Counted from the stretch's first letter, positions 1 through 7,095 are shown. The stretch is DNA of 7,259 nt from Lentisphaeria bacterium (GCA_017540385.1 JAFYBD010000071.1:1-7259), one strand, 5' to 3'. The notes: generated from the sequence alone by a model not told the origin. Numbers and translations are program-made.

Positions 1-645
1 CATGGCGTCGTTGAGGGAGCGCTCAATGCCCTGGACGGGGACGAATGTGTCGTAGGAGACGTTCGTGAGCCCGAGGATGTTCGCGAGCATCGTGTTCTTC
101 GGGTATTTTCTGCGGTAGGAGCTGGAGAAGGAGATGCCGTGAAAACCGAGCTTCTTCACGCGTTCGCGGAGCTCCTTGGCTTGCTCGTATTCGATGCCGG
201 TGGCGATGACGGCGTAGTGGCAGTCCTGTTCCTTCTTCATGCCGTTCGCGTCGGTGGTCGTAAAGGTGCGGCGGGTGAGGCGGCGGAAGATCTCGTCGGA
301 GTTGACGTTGTCGCAGTTCTTCTCGAAGAAGTCGGCGATCATGCGGCACTCGGTCTCGGACTTCGTCGCGTCGTTCTTGTTCAGGATGTAGATGTTCGCC
401 GGGTCGCCGACCACGTCCATCGTGGGCATGTTCCCGACGAGCAGCGAGCCGCCGAAGTCGAAGATTTCGCCGCGCACGCCGTGCGTCTGGATGCGCGTGG
501 TGTAAGTGCTCTGGGCCTTGTGGAAGAGTTCGTCGTGCCGGACGATCTGGACGGTGTAGAGCGTGTGCGCGACGTAGACGAACCCGCCGATGAGCAGGAT
601 GTACACGAGAGCCATGCGGATGGCCATTGAGCGGAACAGCGTCAT
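1..645 (-). CDS. ftsI: Septal peptidoglycan transpeptidase FtsI/PBP (class B penicillin-binding protein), N-terminal part, 3' end outside window
   Basis: I translated this by hand as 215 open codons running off the window edge. The product should be the class B penicillin-binding protein that crosslinks septal peptidoglycan with FtsW and FtsQLB. Visible are a short cytoplasmic N-terminus, one membrane anchor at about residues 9-30, and the pedestal-domain motif RGEIFD (58-63). Next come YRRKYP (177-182) and QGIE (205-208), the equivalents of the R-x-YP and GxxGIE segments conserved in these proteins. The catalytic SxxK, SxN and KTG motifs lie beyond the window. The start is supported by AAGGAG (654-659), 8 bases before the ATG. 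It follows ftsL by 47 bases, the standard dcw order, which favours FtsI over the elongasome PBP2. Oddity: the usual arginine in the RGxIxDR motif is phenylalanine here (F64). Confidence 0.9.
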   Translation of the reverse strand, partial: MTLFRSMAIRMALVYILLIGGFVYVAHTLYTVQIVRHDELFHKAQSTYTTRIQTHGVRGEIFDFGGSLLVGNMPTMDVVGDPANIYILNKNDATKSETECRMIADFFEKNCDNVNSDEIFRRLTRRTFTTTDANGMKKEQDCHYAVIATGIEYEQAKELRERVKKLGFHGISFSSSYRRKYPKNTMLANILGLTNVSYDTFVPVQGIERSLNDAM

Positions 646-692
646 TCGGGAGTCTCCTTTGCGTTTGCGGGTTCGGTGATTGTCAGTTCAAA

Positions 693-1115
693 TCAGAGCA
701 TTCCTCCGCCTGTCGAGGAATCTGCGATGCGGGTGTCGGAATCGGCGGTCGGGACGGCTACGGGGCCGTCGAACCGCTTCATGTAACGGACCTGGCTGGG
801 ATTGACCGCGCGCAGTGCGAGATTGTACTGGCGGATCTTGGAGCTGATGTTCTCCCAGGACTTGAGGCCTGCGAGCTGGATCTTCAGCGTCTGGATCTCG
901 GTCTGGCGGTCCCGGATCTGCTTGCTGATGCGGCTCTTTTCCGCGGCCAGCTGTTCGGTCTTGTCGTTCAGGTGGACCCGGGCGAAGAAGGCGGCGAAGA
1001 TGATGCTCATGATCAGCGCCATTTTGAAGATGAGCCCGGCGACCCAGGGCGTGTCCGTCCGCTGCGCCCCGGGACCGTCATTCGACGGATTTGTTTTTTT
1101 GGTGAAGTTGTTCAT
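693..1115 (-). CDS. ftsL: Cell division protein FtsL-like, 140 aa
   Basis: This small bitopic membrane protein would act in the divisome with FtsB and FtsQ and pass the activation signal to FtsW/FtsI. It has a polar N-terminal tail of about 23 residues, one hydrophobic segment (about 24-46), then a heptad-like charged helix (about 50-87) typical of the FtsL/FtsB coiled coil. The segment NLALRAVNPSQVRYM (97-111) resembles the short motif that follows the coiled coil in FtsL. A Gly/Ser-rich tail of about 25 residues ends the protein. FtsL sequences diverge strongly, so the call rests on topology, length and position between rsmH (27-base gap) and ftsI (47-base gap). The ribosome-binding site is weak (GAGCGGA at moderate distance). 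A generic septum-formation initiator-type protein is the only real alternative. Confidence 0.85.
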   Translation of the reverse strand: MNNFTKKTNPSNDGPGAQRTDTPWVAGLIFKMALIMSIIFAAFFARVHLNDKTEQLAAEKSRISKQIRDRQTEIQTLKIQLAGLKSWENISSKIRQYNLALRAVNPSQVRYMKRFDGPVAVPTADSDTRIADSSTGGGML

Positions 1116-1142
1116 GTGTTTGTTCCGCTCTCGTGTTTATGG

Positions 1143-2123
1143 TTAAAGTTTTTCTGCAGCTCTGAGTTTTGCGCAGGCGGCCCTTGGGTTGGCGGCGAGC
1201 TCGCGTTCGTCGGCCTCGACGGGCTTTTTGGTCAGGGGCGTCAGGACGGCGCGCCAGGAACAGATGCACACGGGCGTGCCCGGGGGGCATTTGCAGTTCA
1301 TTGCCATGTCCCGGATGAAGTTCTTGACGATGCGGTCCTCCAGCGAATGAAAACTGATGACGGCCATGCGTCCGCCGGGGGCGAGGAGTTCGACGGCGCG
1401 CTGAAGACCTTCGCGCAGTTCGTCGAGCTCGCGGTTGACGGCGATCCTGAGCGCCTGGAAAGCGAGAGTGGGTGCGGGGGGACCCTTTCGTCCCCCCCTG
1501 CGGTGGAATCCGCCGAGGATTTCGTCGCAGACGGCGGCCAGATCCCCGCAGGTGTTGAACGGTTTGGTTTGGCGGAGTTCGACGATGCGGCGGGCGAGGC
1601 GTCTGGCCTCCCGGATTTCGCCGTAGTCGCGGAATATGACGGAGAGTTCTTCTTCGGGAAGATGGTTTACGAGATCGGCGGCGGTGCGTCCGGCGGAACG
1701 GTCCATCCGCATGTCCAGCGGAGCGTCTGAGAACCGGAACGAGAACCCGCGGTCGGCCTCGTCGATCTGACGGGAGGACACGCCCACGTCCAGCAGCACG
1801 GCGTCGACCGTGTCCCAGCCGAGCGCGGCTGCGCGGTCCGCCATGCGGGAATAATCGGAGTGCACGAGATGGACCCGTCCGCGTGCGAAGGAGAGGCGTT
1901 CGCGTGCGGCCGCCAGCGCGTCCTCGTCGCGGTCGAGACCGAGCAGTTCGGCCTGGGGGAGACGTTCCAGGAGCAGCGCGCTGTGCCCGCCGTAACCGAC
2001 GGTGCCGTCGACGATCCTGCGGACGGTGCGGTTCTCCGGCGCCAGGAACGAGCAGACGGCCTCCGGCAGCACGGGGATGTGCTTCGGAGGTTCGATCGTC
2101 GTCTGTGTCATGGTCTGGGTCAT
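1143..2123 (-). CDS. rsmH: 16S rRNA (cytosine(1402)-N(4))-methyltransferase RsmH (MraW), 326 aa
   Basis: RsmH uses S-adenosylmethionine to methylate N4 of C1402 in the decoding centre of 16S rRNA. The sequence carries the family signatures in order: HIPVLPEAV (15-23), the SAM-binding loop VDGTVGYGGHS (38-48), LGLDRD (61-66), LLDVGVSSRQID (110-121), RGFSFR with DAPLDMRMD (125-141), and ISFHSLEDRIVK (256-267). A Cys-rich stretch (C277, C279, C286, C288) follows, also common in this family. Full length is normal at about 310-330 residues. The start at 2123 follows an AGGAG (2135-2139), 11 bases upstream, that overlaps the mraZ stop codon. A second in-frame ATG four codons later is possible. The position directly after mraZ is the classic dcw arrangement, and the two genes are almost certainly co-transcribed. 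Confidence 0.97.
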   Translation of the reverse strand: MTQTMTQTTIEPPKHIPVLPEAVCSFLAPENRTVRRIVDGTVGYGGHSALLLERLPQAELLGLDRDEDALAAARERLSFARGRVHLVHSDYSRMADRAAALGWDTVDAVLLDVGVSSRQIDEADRGFSFRFSDAPLDMRMDRSAGRTAADLVNHLPEEELSVIFRDYGEIREARRLARRIVELRQTKPFNTCGDLAAVCDEILGGFHRRGGRKGPPAPTLAFQALRIAVNRELDELREGLQRAVELLAPGGRMAVISFHSLEDRIVKNFIRDMAMNCKCPPGTPVCICSWRAVLTPLTKKPVEADERELAANPRAACAKLRAAEKL

Positions 2124-2137
2124 GTCGGTTCCGTCTC

Positions 2138-2638
2138 CTAATCAAGTACGTCGAGGAAGCTGTCCCCGGTCTCGTTGAAGGCTTCGAATTCGGCTTTCCA
2201 GCGGGTTCCGTCCATGATCTGGCCGAAGTTGCCGGAGGCGATGAACGCCACGCTGTCCTTGAGCTGCGCGAACTCCATCAGGATCGGCGGGATCTGGATG
2301 CGTCCCTGCTTGTCGCACTGGAGATTGAACGTGCGGGCGCCGATCTGGCGGAGTTTCTTCAGGTCCGCGGGGTTCGAAGGCGAAAGCGCATTCAGGCGCG
2401 CGCCGATGCGCTCGTTGTACACTTCTTTCGTGTAGAGCTGGAGCGTCTGGTCGCGGCCGGGGATGAGCACGAAACAACCGGTGGGCGACTGCTTGCGCCA
2501 TTCCGACGGCACGGCGACACGGTTCTGGCTGTCGAGCTTGTACTCGAAGCTTCCGCTCAGAACGCAGAGATTTGAGGTTGGATTCGTGTCGTTGGGCATG
2601 GTCGGAATGGTTGTTATGGTGGAACGCCCCTGTGGCAT
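2138..2638 (-). CDS. mraZ: Transcriptional regulator MraZ, 166 aa
   Basis: MraZ is a ring-forming DNA-binding protein with two AbrB-like SpoVT domains that controls the dcw operon it heads. Both half-sites of the family's paired D-x3-R motif are visible: KLDSQNRVAVP (D36 to R40) and CDKQGRIQIP (D109 to R113). The family usually begins at about the residue equivalent to L27, so there is a non-conserved polar N-terminal extension of about 26 residues. Three starts are possible. I chose the ATG at 2638 because AGGTG lies 9 bases upstream. A GTG at 2650 (four residues longer) has AGGGG 7 bases upstream. An ATG at 2599 has no visible ribosome-binding site. Five AGGGN-like boxes lie immediately upstream and suggest autoregulation. 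The gene ends 14 bases before rsmH. Confidence 0.95.
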   Translation of the reverse strand: MPQGRSTITTIPTMPNDTNPTSNLCVLSGSFEYKLDSQNRVAVPSEWRKQSPTGCFVLIPGRDQTLQLYTKEVYNERIGARLNALSPSNPADLKKLRQIGARTFNLQCDKQGRIQIPPILMEFAQLKDSVAFIASGNFGQIMDGTRWKAEFEAFNETGDSFLDVLD

Positions 2639-2682
2639 CCCTATTTTCACCTTTCTTCCCCTAATTTACCCTTGTTCTCCCC
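2638..2682 (-). promoter_or_regulatory. mraZ: Putative MraZ operator: five AGGGN-like boxes with 10-base period
   Basis: Read on the minus strand, GGGGA (2682-2678), AGGGT (2672-2668), AGGGG (2662-2658), AGGTG (2652-2648) and AGGGA (2642-2638) recur at exactly 10-base intervals. The spacers are 5-base and A/T-rich. The last box abuts and shares its final A with the ATG start of mraZ. In Escherichia coli, MraZ binds TGGGN direct repeats with 5-base spacers ahead of mraZ, so spacing and orientation agree, with A (once G) in place of T. Some boxes double as ribosome-binding sequence, so bound MraZ could also affect initiation complex formation only indirectly, through transcription. Confidence 0.75.
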
Positions 2683-2769
2683 TTTTTCAAGCCATTTTTC
2701 TCGTTTTTTCGCTTTTTTTTTGATTTTTTTTCGATTTCTGACTTTTTTTCGCCGTTTTGACGGCAGTTG

Positions 2770-2798
2770 TTGACATAAAACGCCGTTTCGCGGATGAT
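2770..2798 (+). promoter_or_regulatory. Possible sigma70-type promoter facing away from mraZ (antisense to ruvA)
   Basis: On the plus strand a perfect TTGACA (2770-2775) is followed after 17 bases by GATGAT (2793-2798), which matches four of six bases of the -10 consensus. It points toward the ruvA terminator and the ruvA 3' end, where no plus-strand gene is visible. It may be chance, or it may drive a divergent non-coding transcript. Confidence 0.25.
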
Positions 2799-2925
2799 TG
2801 TTCAATGACGCGGAACATGGTTTTTCGCGCGGTTTTTCGCGATTTTTCGCGCTGAACGAAAAACGAGGCCGCGAGCGCGTGCGCGCGACCAGGATCGCGG
2901 ATTGTGTCGATGCGATAGCCGATTT

Positions 2926-2956
2926 GAGCTCGGACGCGATTTGTCGTCGCGAGCTC
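2926..2956 (-). repeat. Long hairpin with flanking direct repeats in the mraZ upstream region
   Basis: GAGCTCGGACG (2926-2936) pairs with CGTC-g-CGAGCTC (2945-2956) to give 11 base pairs with one bulged G and an 8-base loop. The hairpin is flanked by two exact copies of GATTTGAGCT at 2921-2930 and 2957-2966. The second copy's GAGCT (2962-2966) can pair with AGCTC (2952-2956) instead, so two exclusive structures are possible. No T-run follows on the minus strand, so this is not an ordinary terminator. Confidence 0.5.
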
Positions 2957-2980
2957 GATTTGAGCTTGGAAAAAAGGCGC

Positions 2981-3008
2981 AAAAAAACCGCCCTCAAACG
3001 GGGCGGTT
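2981..3008 (-). terminator. Intrinsic terminator after ruvA
   Basis: On the minus strand AACCGCCC (3008-3001) pairs with GGGCGGTT (2993-2986) around a 7-base loop. It runs directly into a T-run that includes the end of the stem (2987-2981). The 8-bp GC-rich stem starts 34 bases after the ruvA stop codon. It separates the ruvA transcript from the mraZ operon. Confidence 0.88.
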
Positions 3009-3042
3009 CATCGTGCGGGATAAGATTCTGAGGCGGAAACCG

Positions 3043-3651
3043 TCAGCGGTTGAGCTCGCGCAAAGCTTTCCGGATGATGTTTTCGCTGGAGCGTTCCTGC
3101 TCGGGGAGGGCGGCGACGAGGTCGGATACGGTCTTCTGTATCTTCGCGCGCTGGAATCCGAGCTGCTCGAGCGCGAGCAGCGCGTCCTCCATTTCGCGGG
3201 ATTGCGGCGCGTCCTGCGGGAGAGAGCCGAACGTGAGCTCGGGGAAGAGCTTCACGATCTTGTCCCTGAGCTCGACAACCATGCGTTCGGCGGAGCGTGC
3301 GCCGATGCCGCTGATATGCTTGAGCGCCTTCATGTCGGCGTTCACGATGGCGTTGCAGAAGGCGGAGATGTTCATGCTGCTGAGGATGGCGAGGGCGGTT
3401 TTCGCCCCGATTCCGTTCACGGTGATGAGAAGCTTGAATATCTCGATCTCGTTCTTCGTGGCGAACCCGAAGAGCTGGAGCGCGTCCTCGCGCACCTGCA
3501 GATAGGTGAGGAGCGTGGCGGTGCCGCCCTCCTTCGGGAGCACGTCGTAGGTGCTCATGGGGATGGAGACGAAATATCCGACGCCGTTCACGTCGAGGAC
3601 GACTTCGGTGAGGTTGATTGAGACGACTTTGCCTGTGAGCTGAGCGATCAT
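3043..3651 (-). CDS. ruvA: Holliday junction branch migration complex subunit RuvA, 202 aa
   Basis: RuvA binds four-way DNA junctions as a tetramer and loads the RuvB motor for branch migration in recombinational repair. The N-terminal OB-fold domain covers about residues 1-63, with the typical opening MIAQLTGKV and the segment VREDALQLFGF (53-63). Two helix-hairpin-helix motifs follow: VNGIGAK (78-84) and ISGIGARSAER (113-123), the latter leading into ELRDK. After an acidic, variable linker, the C-terminal domain III (about 152-202), which contacts RuvB, ends in ALRELNR. Length is normal. The start has TCCTT on the plus strand (AAGGA, 3662-3666), 10 bases upstream. Neither ruvB nor ruvC is present nearby. 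The gene follows birA after 86 bases that include a candidate promoter, and it ends at a strong terminator. Confidence 0.97.
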   Translation of the reverse strand: MIAQLTGKVVSINLTEVVLDVNGVGYFVSIPMSTYDVLPKEGGTATLLTYLQVREDALQLFGFATKNEIEIFKLLITVNGIGAKTALAILSSMNISAFCNAIVNADMKALKHISGIGARSAERMVVELRDKIVKLFPELTFGSLPQDAPQSREMEDALLALEQLGFQRAKIQKTVSDLVAALPEQERSSENIIRKALRELNR

Positions 3652-3713
3652 GGTCCGGGATTCCTTGGTGCTGCCGCCCGTGGAAGGGCGTTGAGGGTGT
3701 GATTCAGGACAAT

Positions 3714-3741
3714 ACTATACACGGTTTCCGCGGAAAATCAA
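3714..3741 (-). promoter_or_regulatory. ruvA: Candidate ruvA promoter with palindrome in the spacer
   Basis: On the minus strand TTGATT (3741-3736) is followed after 16 bases by TATAGT (3719-3714), matching four and five of six consensus bases. The -35 overlaps the birA stop codon. A perfect 12-base palindrome, TTTCCGCGGAAA (3725-3736), fills most of the spacer and could be an operator. The implied leader of about 55 bases contains a small CGCCC/GGGCG hairpin (3676-3691 region). It does not match the LexA consensus known from Proteobacteria or Firmicutes. Confidence 0.5.
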
Positions 3742-4460
3742 GCGCGGGTGAGCAGACGGACGTCGCCGCAGTTCAAGTTGCGCGTGCATCCGTCGTCGTC
3801 GTCCAGGATCACGGAGCCGTCGTCGGCGATGTCGCGGAAGAGCCCGGTCAGATGCGAGCCGTCGCCCGCGACGAATTCCACGCGTTTCCCGAGGAGCCCG
3901 TTTTCGCGTTTCCAGTCGTCGAAGAGCGCGCCGGGATCGTTTCGGAGCATGGTGGCGCGGGCCCTCAGTGCGAGCTCGAATCGAGGGAGCGCGGCCTGCC
4001 AGTCGCAGGGCTGCCCGGTGAGGATGGCGATCGACGTCGCTTCCTGGGTCGCTCCGGCGAGGTCTTCGCGCGTCATGTTCAGGTTCACGCCGATCCCCAC
4101 GACGAGCCCGCCCGGGAAGCCGTTCCGGGGGGAGATGTACTGGGAGAGGATGCCGGAGAGCTTGGCCGTGCCGCAGAAGACGTCGTTCGGCCACTTGATG
4201 TGGAATTTCTCCGAGGGCGCGAGCGTGCGCACGAGGTCGAGCACCGCGAGCGAACCCGCCGCGATCCCGAGGAGGCCCGAGGAAACGTCCTTCAGCACGA
4301 GGCTGGTGTAGAGGTTGCCGCGCGGGGAGATCCATTTGCGGTCGAGGCGGCCGCGTCCGGCGGTCTGAACTGCCGCCGCGATGAATTCGCAGTCGGCGAG
4401 TTCGTTGAAATGCGCTACGGCCCAGGTGATGGTGGAGTCGATGGTGTCGAAGTAGATCAT
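3738..4460 (-). CDS. birA: Biotin-[acetyl-CoA-carboxylase] ligase, monofunctional (no HTH domain), 240 aa
   Basis: This enzyme activates biotin with ATP to biotinyl-5'-AMP and transfers it to a lysine of biotin carboxyl carrier protein. The catalytic core is clear: DST (8-10), QTAGRGR (32-38), the tryptophan W43 with SPRGNLY (45-51), KWPND (89-93), KLSGIL (100-105) and VGIGVNLNM (121-129). A small C-terminal SH3-like domain follows (about 190-240). The N-terminal winged-helix DNA-binding domain of bifunctional BirA is absent, so it should not repress biotin genes. A longer reading frame begins at 4517, but the family starts at MIYFDTIDST. That ATG (4460) overlaps the preceding stop as ATGA, and no ribosome-binding site is visible, so translational coupling is likely. 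Confidence 0.95.
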   Translation of the reverse strand: MIYFDTIDSTITWAVAHFNELADCEFIAAAVQTAGRGRLDRKWISPRGNLYTSLVLKDVSSGLLGIAAGSLAVLDLVRTLAPSEKFHIKWPNDVFCGTAKLSGILSQYISPRNGFPGGLVVGIGVNLNMTREDLAGATQEATSIAILTGQPCDWQAALPRFELALRARATMLRNDPGALFDDWKRENGLLGKRVEFVAGDGSHLTGLFRDIADDGSVILDDDDGCTRNLNCGDVRLLTRA

Positions 4461-4900
4461 GATTCGATGGGGGTTCTGCGGCGGCGGCCTGCGGGGGTGA
4501 AGACGATGGCGGAGCACCGGTCCTGTCCGATGAGGTCGGCGATGCGCGCGAGGATGGCGTCCTGCACGGTTTTCGTGCGCACGGACGCGAGGTAGGCGGG
4601 GTGTTCGATCTCGACGTAGAGGGTCTTCGCGGTCAGCGAGAGGGGGCGGGTGTGACGCGCCGCGACTTCGCCTGCGATCTCGCTCCAGCGTGCGGAAACG
4701 GTCTGGAAATCGGCGAGACCGCGCGGGAGATTCTTCTGCATGACGCGCCGGAGCACGTCTCCGACCGGCTGAGCGGCCGGGAGATGTTTCATGAGCTCAG
4801 AGTCGGCGTCCTCGCCGTACCATTCGTCCAGCATCGGGGCGAGACGTTTCCTGGTGCGGCCGGTGGCAGTACCCTCGGGCGGACGTTTTTCATCCGGCAT
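4457..4900 (-). CDS. DUF721 / DciA-like protein, 147 aa
   Basis: The central part (about 46-135) has the DUF721 pattern. It shows a helical start (VGDVLRRVMQK), then W72 with SEIAG (73-77), HTRP (83-86), a beta-strand LYVEIEHPAYLASV (94-107) and a second helix ending near ARIADLIG. Family members include DciA, a loader or regulator of the DnaB replicative helicase in bacteria lacking DnaC/DnaI. Many other DUF721 proteins remain uncharacterised, so the helicase role is inferred from family membership. The N-terminal 45 residues are polar and poorly conserved in appearance; the C-terminus is Arg-rich (GRRRRTP). It starts 17 bases after the preceding gene with only a weak ribosome-binding site, and it overlaps birA by ATGA, so all are probably one operon. 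Confidence 0.82.
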   Translation of the reverse strand: MPDEKRPPEGTATGRTRKRLAPMLDEWYGEDADSELMKHLPAAQPVGDVLRRVMQKNLPRGLADFQTVSARWSEIAGEVAARHTRPLSLTAKTLYVEIEHPAYLASVRTKTVQDAILARIADLIGQDRCSAIVFTPAGRRRRTPIES

Positions 4901-4917
4901 CGTTCAGCACGTCCCCG

Positions 4918-5282
4918 CTAAACGCCGACGCCGAACGCTGCAATTGGCAAGATGCAGACGTTCCCCACGAAACAGAACAGTCCTATGAAGCCCTGTCCCA
5001 AATGACTCAGCCCGGTCGATATCCGCCAGGGCATGATGATGCACTCGATGAGCCCGAACGGGATGAGGAAGATTTTCACGAGGTACTTGGCCGAACGCAA
5101 TCCCACGACCGCCATGTTCTTGAGGCCGCGGATCACGTACGGGGCGAGGATCTTCGCGCCCTGGATCGCGAGCGGGGTCAGGATGGCGAGCGTCACGGGG
5201 TCGAACGCCTGGGCCTTCGGCTGGGGGGCGAAATAGAAGGTAGCCATGCAGGCTATGGTCAGAATCAGAAGAAAACGCCGGG

Positions 5283-5286
<4 letters not shown>
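4918..5286 (-). CDS. Small exported or membrane protein of unknown function, 122 aa
   Basis: I do not recognise this protein. It begins with a typical Sec signal: MTRR, a hydrophobic core (about 5-20) and a possible signal peptidase I site after AQA (residue 27). Three further hydrophobic stretches follow at about 31-51, 69-87 and 97-122, so the mature protein is probably membrane-embedded or an amphipathic film-former. It has three lysines and three arginines clustered at 45-70 and a strongly apolar C-terminus rich in Gly, Phe and Cys. A lipobox reading (TIAC, C13) is poor. Translation is supported by AGGA about 6 bases before the ATG. The start codon overlaps the cimA stop as ATGA, and codon usage resembles that of its neighbours. 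It is therefore most likely real and co-expressed with cimA, though a metabolic link is not shown. Confidence 0.75.
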
Positions 5287-6896
<1,610 letters not shown>

Positions 6897-6921
6897 GGCA
6901 TGATTCCTTTGTAAAAGAAAA

Positions 6922-6949
6922 AATATAACCCCGAAACAGCAGAAAACAA
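6922..6949 (-). promoter_or_regulatory. cimA: Candidate cimA promoter
   Basis: On the minus strand TTGTTT (6949-6944) and TATATT (6927-6922) are separated by 16 bases. The -10 matches five of six consensus bases; the -35 matches only the TTG. The implied transcript start is near 6915, leaving a leader of under 20 bases with the AAAGGA ribosome-binding site. It would serve the whole cimA to birA block. Confidence 0.45.
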
Positions 6950-6981
6950 CCGGAAATCGGTTTTTTTTTCGTGTTTTCCGG
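6950..6981 (-). repeat. Inverted repeat between the YibE/F-like gene and cimA
   Basis: CCGGAAA (6950-6956) and TTTCCGG (6975-6981) form a perfect 7-bp stem around an 18-base loop containing a nine-base T-run. On the minus strand the stem is followed by TTGTTTT, so it could be a weak terminator for the upstream gene. It directly abuts the candidate cimA -35, so an operator role is also possible. A shorter alternative hairpin, AACCG/CGGTT (6948-6962), followed by T-run, reads as a terminator on the plus strand. Confidence 0.4.
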
Positions 6982-7014
6982 CGTTTTTATTGAAAATAAC
7001 GGCACCGCGGTCCG

Positions 7015-7036
7015 AAAAAATGCATGCAACGATGCA
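7015..7036 (-). terminator. Weak candidate terminator after the YibE/F-like gene
   Basis: On the minus strand TGCAT (7036-7032) pairs with ATGCA (7025-7021) around a 6-base loop and is followed by six T (7020-7015). The stem is only 5 bp and AT-rich, so termination would be inefficient. It lies 60 bases past the stop codon. Confidence 0.35.
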
Positions 7037-7095
7037 AAAAAAAGCGGAAAAGATTCAGACGGAAAAAAGAGCGGGCGGACGGCCGATGCGACGCG

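Larger units (their letters stand above)
2639..3042 (-). other. Non-coding region between ruvA and mraZ (dcw promoter/leader region)
   Basis: This gap of about 400 bases holds no credible gene. From the ruvA side it contains the ruvA terminator (2981-3008), a long hairpin flanked by direct repeats (2921-2966), three copies of TTTTTCGCG (2821-2851), a series of T-runs spaced about 10 bases apart (2683-2758), and the five MraZ-type boxes. I could not find a strong minus-strand -35/-10 pair for the mraZ operon; its promoter is expected somewhere in 2690-2900. The base composition is much more AT-rich and homopolymeric than the genes on either side. Confidence 0.8.

Noticed and set aside
627..1730. 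Plus-strand frame of 367 codons spanning ftsL and rsmH
   Set aside because: It lies antisense to two recognisable genes and crosses their boundary, with no family features.
2751..2764. GCCG/CGGC hairpin next to a T-run, looking like a terminator
   Set aside because: The T-run precedes the hairpin on the plus strand and is an A-run after it on the minus strand, so neither strand has stem followed by T.
2683..2851. Repeated T-rich units considered as a CRISPR-like array
   Set aside because: Units are under 12 bases with no consistent spacers and no cas genes nearby.
2647..2997. Minus-strand frame of 116 codons upstream of mraZ, ending in a GTGA overlap with the alternative mraZ GTG
   Set aside because: It starts with TTG inside the ruvA terminator loop and encodes a Lys/Arg low-complexity protein produced by the A-tracts; no ribosome-binding site is seen.
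2798..3031. Plus-strand frame of 77 codons downstream of the possible plus-strand promoter
   Set aside because: It has a TTG start, no ribosome-binding site, runs through the ruvA terminator hairpin and shows no recognisable motif.
3676..3691. CGCCC/GGGCG hairpin between birA and ruvA considered as a birA terminator
   Set aside because: No T-run follows on the minus strand; it lies in the probable ruvA leader.
4461..4517. N-terminal extension of birA (19 extra residues)
   Set aside because: The extra residues are Arg/Pro/His-rich, lie inside the DUF721 gene and precede the family's normal start; the ATGA overlap at 4460 is the better start.
3699..4595. Plus-strand frame of 298 codons opposite birA
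   Set aside because: Antisense shadow of birA and part of the DUF721 gene, with typical acidic low-information composition.
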